Below are positions 6,150 through 7,254 of a DNA stretch of 7,254 bases, one piece after another. The notes under the pieces were generated by a model, which was not told the DNA's origin, made no database searches, and saw nothing but the letters and a program-made list of their open reading frames with translations. Position 1 is the stretch's first letter. Each line of letters starts with the position of its first letter. The DNA is taken from contig JAFUCW010000207.1 of the NCBI GenBank assembly GCA_017459485.1, positions 1 to 7,254 of the forward strand, written 5' to 3'. Source of the stretch: Eggerthellaceae bacterium. GTDB taxonomy: Bacteria > Actinomycetota > Coriobacteriia > Coriobacteriales > Eggerthellaceae. A program made the position numbers and the translations under genes.

Positions 6150-6196
6150 TGTGACTGCTATGCGCCGTGTGGCAGCTACGCGCCGTAGCTGTCACA
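6150..6196. repeat. Two tandem 18-bp repeats and an inverted half-copy forming a hairpin at the ThiF gene stop
   Basis: Units 6150-6167 and 6168-6185 (TGTGACTGCTATGCGCCG and TGTGGCAGCTACGCGCCG) agree at 15 of 18 positions. An inverted 11-base copy follows (6186-6196). Bases 6168-6180 pair with 6184-6196 as a 13-bp stem with one G-T pair and a 3-base loop; 6151-6160 can pair with the same 3' arm instead. The stem includes the stop codon of the ThiF-family gene (6192-6194, - strand). There is no T-run, so a terminator role is uncertain. The rest of the gap (6041-6149) shows no gene. Confidence 0.6.
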
Positions 6197-6872
6197 ATGA
6201 GTCATGAAACGGGGCATCTTTGGGCGTTGTCCTGCAAAGGTCGTTGATCACCTCTGCGGCCAGCAGCAGGCCCGCAGTGGGCGGTACGGCAGGGTGGGTG
6301 CCCGGCAGGCTGCGTCTGCCCGGGTCGGGCCTCTCGCTTTCCTCGTCGGCACGGGGGACGAGCGGTTCTTCGGGTGAGTAGACGACCTTGAAATGCCGAA
6401 TGCCGCGCTTGCGCGTTTCTTTGCGAATGATCTTGGCCAGAGGGCAGATGTGCGTCTTCGAGATGTCGGCCACGCACAGTTTGGAAGGGTCGCATTTGTT
6501 GGCGGTGCCCATGCAGCTGACAAACGGCGTGCCGGCAGCGAAGGCGGTTTCGATAAACAGCAGTTTGGCCGTCACGGTGTCTAGGGCGTCCACAGCGTAG
6601 TCGAAAGTGCCGAAGTCGAAAGCGCTTGCCGTGTCGGGCAAAAAGAAGCACCGCACAGCGTTTACCTTGCATGTAGGGTTGATTGACTGGATGCGCTCGC
6701 GCATGACATCCACTTTCGCTCTCCCTGCGGTTTCGTGCGTGGCAATGATCTGGCGGTTCAGATTGGTCAGGCCCACATCGTCTTTGTCCACCACCGTCAG
6801 TTGGCCTATACCTGCACGTGCAAGCGTTTCTGTGCACATGCCGCCCACGCCCCCAAGGCCGAAGACGGCAAG
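6192..6872 (-). CDS. tcdA: ThiF/E1-like enzyme, TcdA (CsdL) type tRNA threonylcarbamoyladenosine dehydratase, 5'-truncated
   Basis: TcdA proteins adenylate and cyclise the threonylcarbamoyl group of t6A37 in tRNA. About 226 residues of the expected 250-270 remain. Seen in order: the nucleotide-binding glycine loop VFGLGGVGG at the very start, the acidic VVDKDDV, the arginine-bearing NLNRQIIATH, KVDVMRERI, the VDALDTVTAK motif of E1-like enzymes, SCMGTANKCDPSKL and the C-terminal AGLLLAAEVINDL helix. About 30 residues normally stand before the glycine loop. Here they are missing: upstream of about 6872 the sequence belongs to an unrelated gene on the other strand. The - strand frame stays open to 7163 only because of GC-rich antisense codons, giving a Gly/Leu/Val-rich nonsense N-terminus. 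No start codon with a ribosome binding site is left, so the gene is either broken by rearrangement or cut by an assembly chimera. TcdA is the best fit; another ThiF subfamily is possible. Confidence 0.8.
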   Translation of the reverse strand, partial: LAVFGLGGVGGMCTETLARAGIGQLTVVDKDDVGLTNLNRQIIATHETAGRAKVDVMRERIQSINPTCKVNAVRCFFLPDTASAFDFGTFDYAVDALDTVTAKLLFIETAFAAGTPFVSCMGTANKCDPSKLCVADISKTHICPLAKIIRKETRKRGIRHFKVVYSPEEPLVPRADEESERPDPGRRSLPGTHPAVPPTAGLLLAAEVINDLCRTTPKDAPFHDSL

Positions 6873-7254
6873 ATGATCCTGTCGGCCAAGCGCTACGAGG
6901 GCCAGGATGCCGCCGACACCGAGGCCAAGGCCAAGGCCGATGCCCCGACCGATCCTGTCCACGACGGCTACGAGTTCGTCGGCTGGGTTGTCAACCAGGA
7001 CGAGTTCGGCGACTACGTGTTGGTGGCCAAGTACAACGAGCCTGTGGTGCCCGAGCCCGCCAAGACGGTGTCCTACATCGACCCGCAATCGGGCCAGATT
7101 GTGGTCAAGAGCGTGGATGCAAGCGATCCTGCCGCCACCGAGCCGCCGGCAGCGCCTTCGCATGCGGGCCTGCAGTTCGTCGGCTGGGAGCGCGGTGTGG
7201 ACGCCAATGGCAACGTGGTCTATGCCGCCAAGTACGCAAGCGACTGCCAGAACC
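6858..7254 (+). CDS. Fragment of an FVGW-repeat (InlB B-repeat/Listeria-Bacteroides-like) surface protein, missing both ends
   Basis: The + strand frame running off the window encodes about 132 residues in two related units. Each has a GK/GQ beta-strand block (AEDGKMILSA, PQSGQIVVKS), an acidic Ala/Pro-rich linker, GYEFVGW or GLQFVGW, and a closing VxxAKY. FVGW is coded by the same 12 bases at 6975-6986 and 7176-7187, 67 codons apart. The second unit has YID before its block; the first lacks the matching residues because it begins at the junction. Such beta-grasp-like repeats occur in long secreted or wall-bound proteins of gut Gram-positives. No signal peptide or anchor is in the window. The ATG at 6873 is an internal Met within a repeat, not a likely true start. 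The 5' part is missing and the 3' part runs out of the window. Confidence 0.7.

Noticed and set aside
6873..7163. N-terminal 90-95 residues of the - strand frame that runs into the TcdA-like gene from an ATG at 7163
   Set aside because: The composition is Gly/Leu/Val/Asp/His-rich nonsense, while the opposite strand encodes two clear FVGW repeat units over the same bases. It is an antisense artefact fused to a truncated gene.

Overview
The window is GC-rich, gene-dense chromosomal DNA from an anaerobic bacterium. The best guess is an actinobacterium of the class Coriobacteriia (Eggerthellaceae-like). Grounds for this are the protein flavour (class I hybrid-cluster protein, CydC-like ABC exporter, FVGW-repeat surface protein), the GC-rich codons, and two promoters placed for leaderless transcripts, a habit common in Actinobacteria. 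The taxonomy is an inference.

Layout, left half (+ strand): the C-terminal ATPase half of an ABC exporter, cut by the window edge; then, in the same operon, a YbaN/DUF454 membrane protein with an unusually long N-terminal extension; a 244-bp gap with short tandem and inverted repeats; a YgjP/DUF45-type zinc metallopeptidase with a leaderless-type promoter; and a small CopZ-like heavy-metal-associated protein with its own extended -10 promoter. A bidirectional terminator separates these from the next block.

Layout, middle: hcp (hybrid-cluster protein, - strand) and a Crp/Fnr-family regulator (+ strand) are divergent. Between them lies a 16-bp perfect palindrome. It sits exactly where a class II activator would stand for a predicted hcp promoter, and just downstream of a predicted promoter for the regulator. 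This is a plausible self-contained nitrosative-stress switch: the regulator would activate hcp and restrain itself. The regulator has no good ATG start. Its frame extends upstream through an in-frame TAG to a well-placed ATG, which suggests a nonsense mutation, a leader peptide or a sequence error.

Layout, right: a strong hairpin terminator, a polytopic membrane protein on the - strand (possibly CmpB/type IV ABC-permease-like) with a leaderless-type promoter, and a ThiF/TcdA-like E1 enzyme on the - strand. The last is abruptly truncated at its 5' end near 6860-6872. Beyond that point the + strand encodes part of an FVGW-repeat surface protein whose 5' end is missing at the same place. This head-to-head double truncation with shared bases looks like an inversion breakpoint or an assembly/amplification chimera.

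No CRISPR array, rRNA, tRNA, insertion sequence or phage gene was seen. Most of the window is ordinary. The regulatory region at 4500-4660 and the junction near 6865 are the parts worth a second look.
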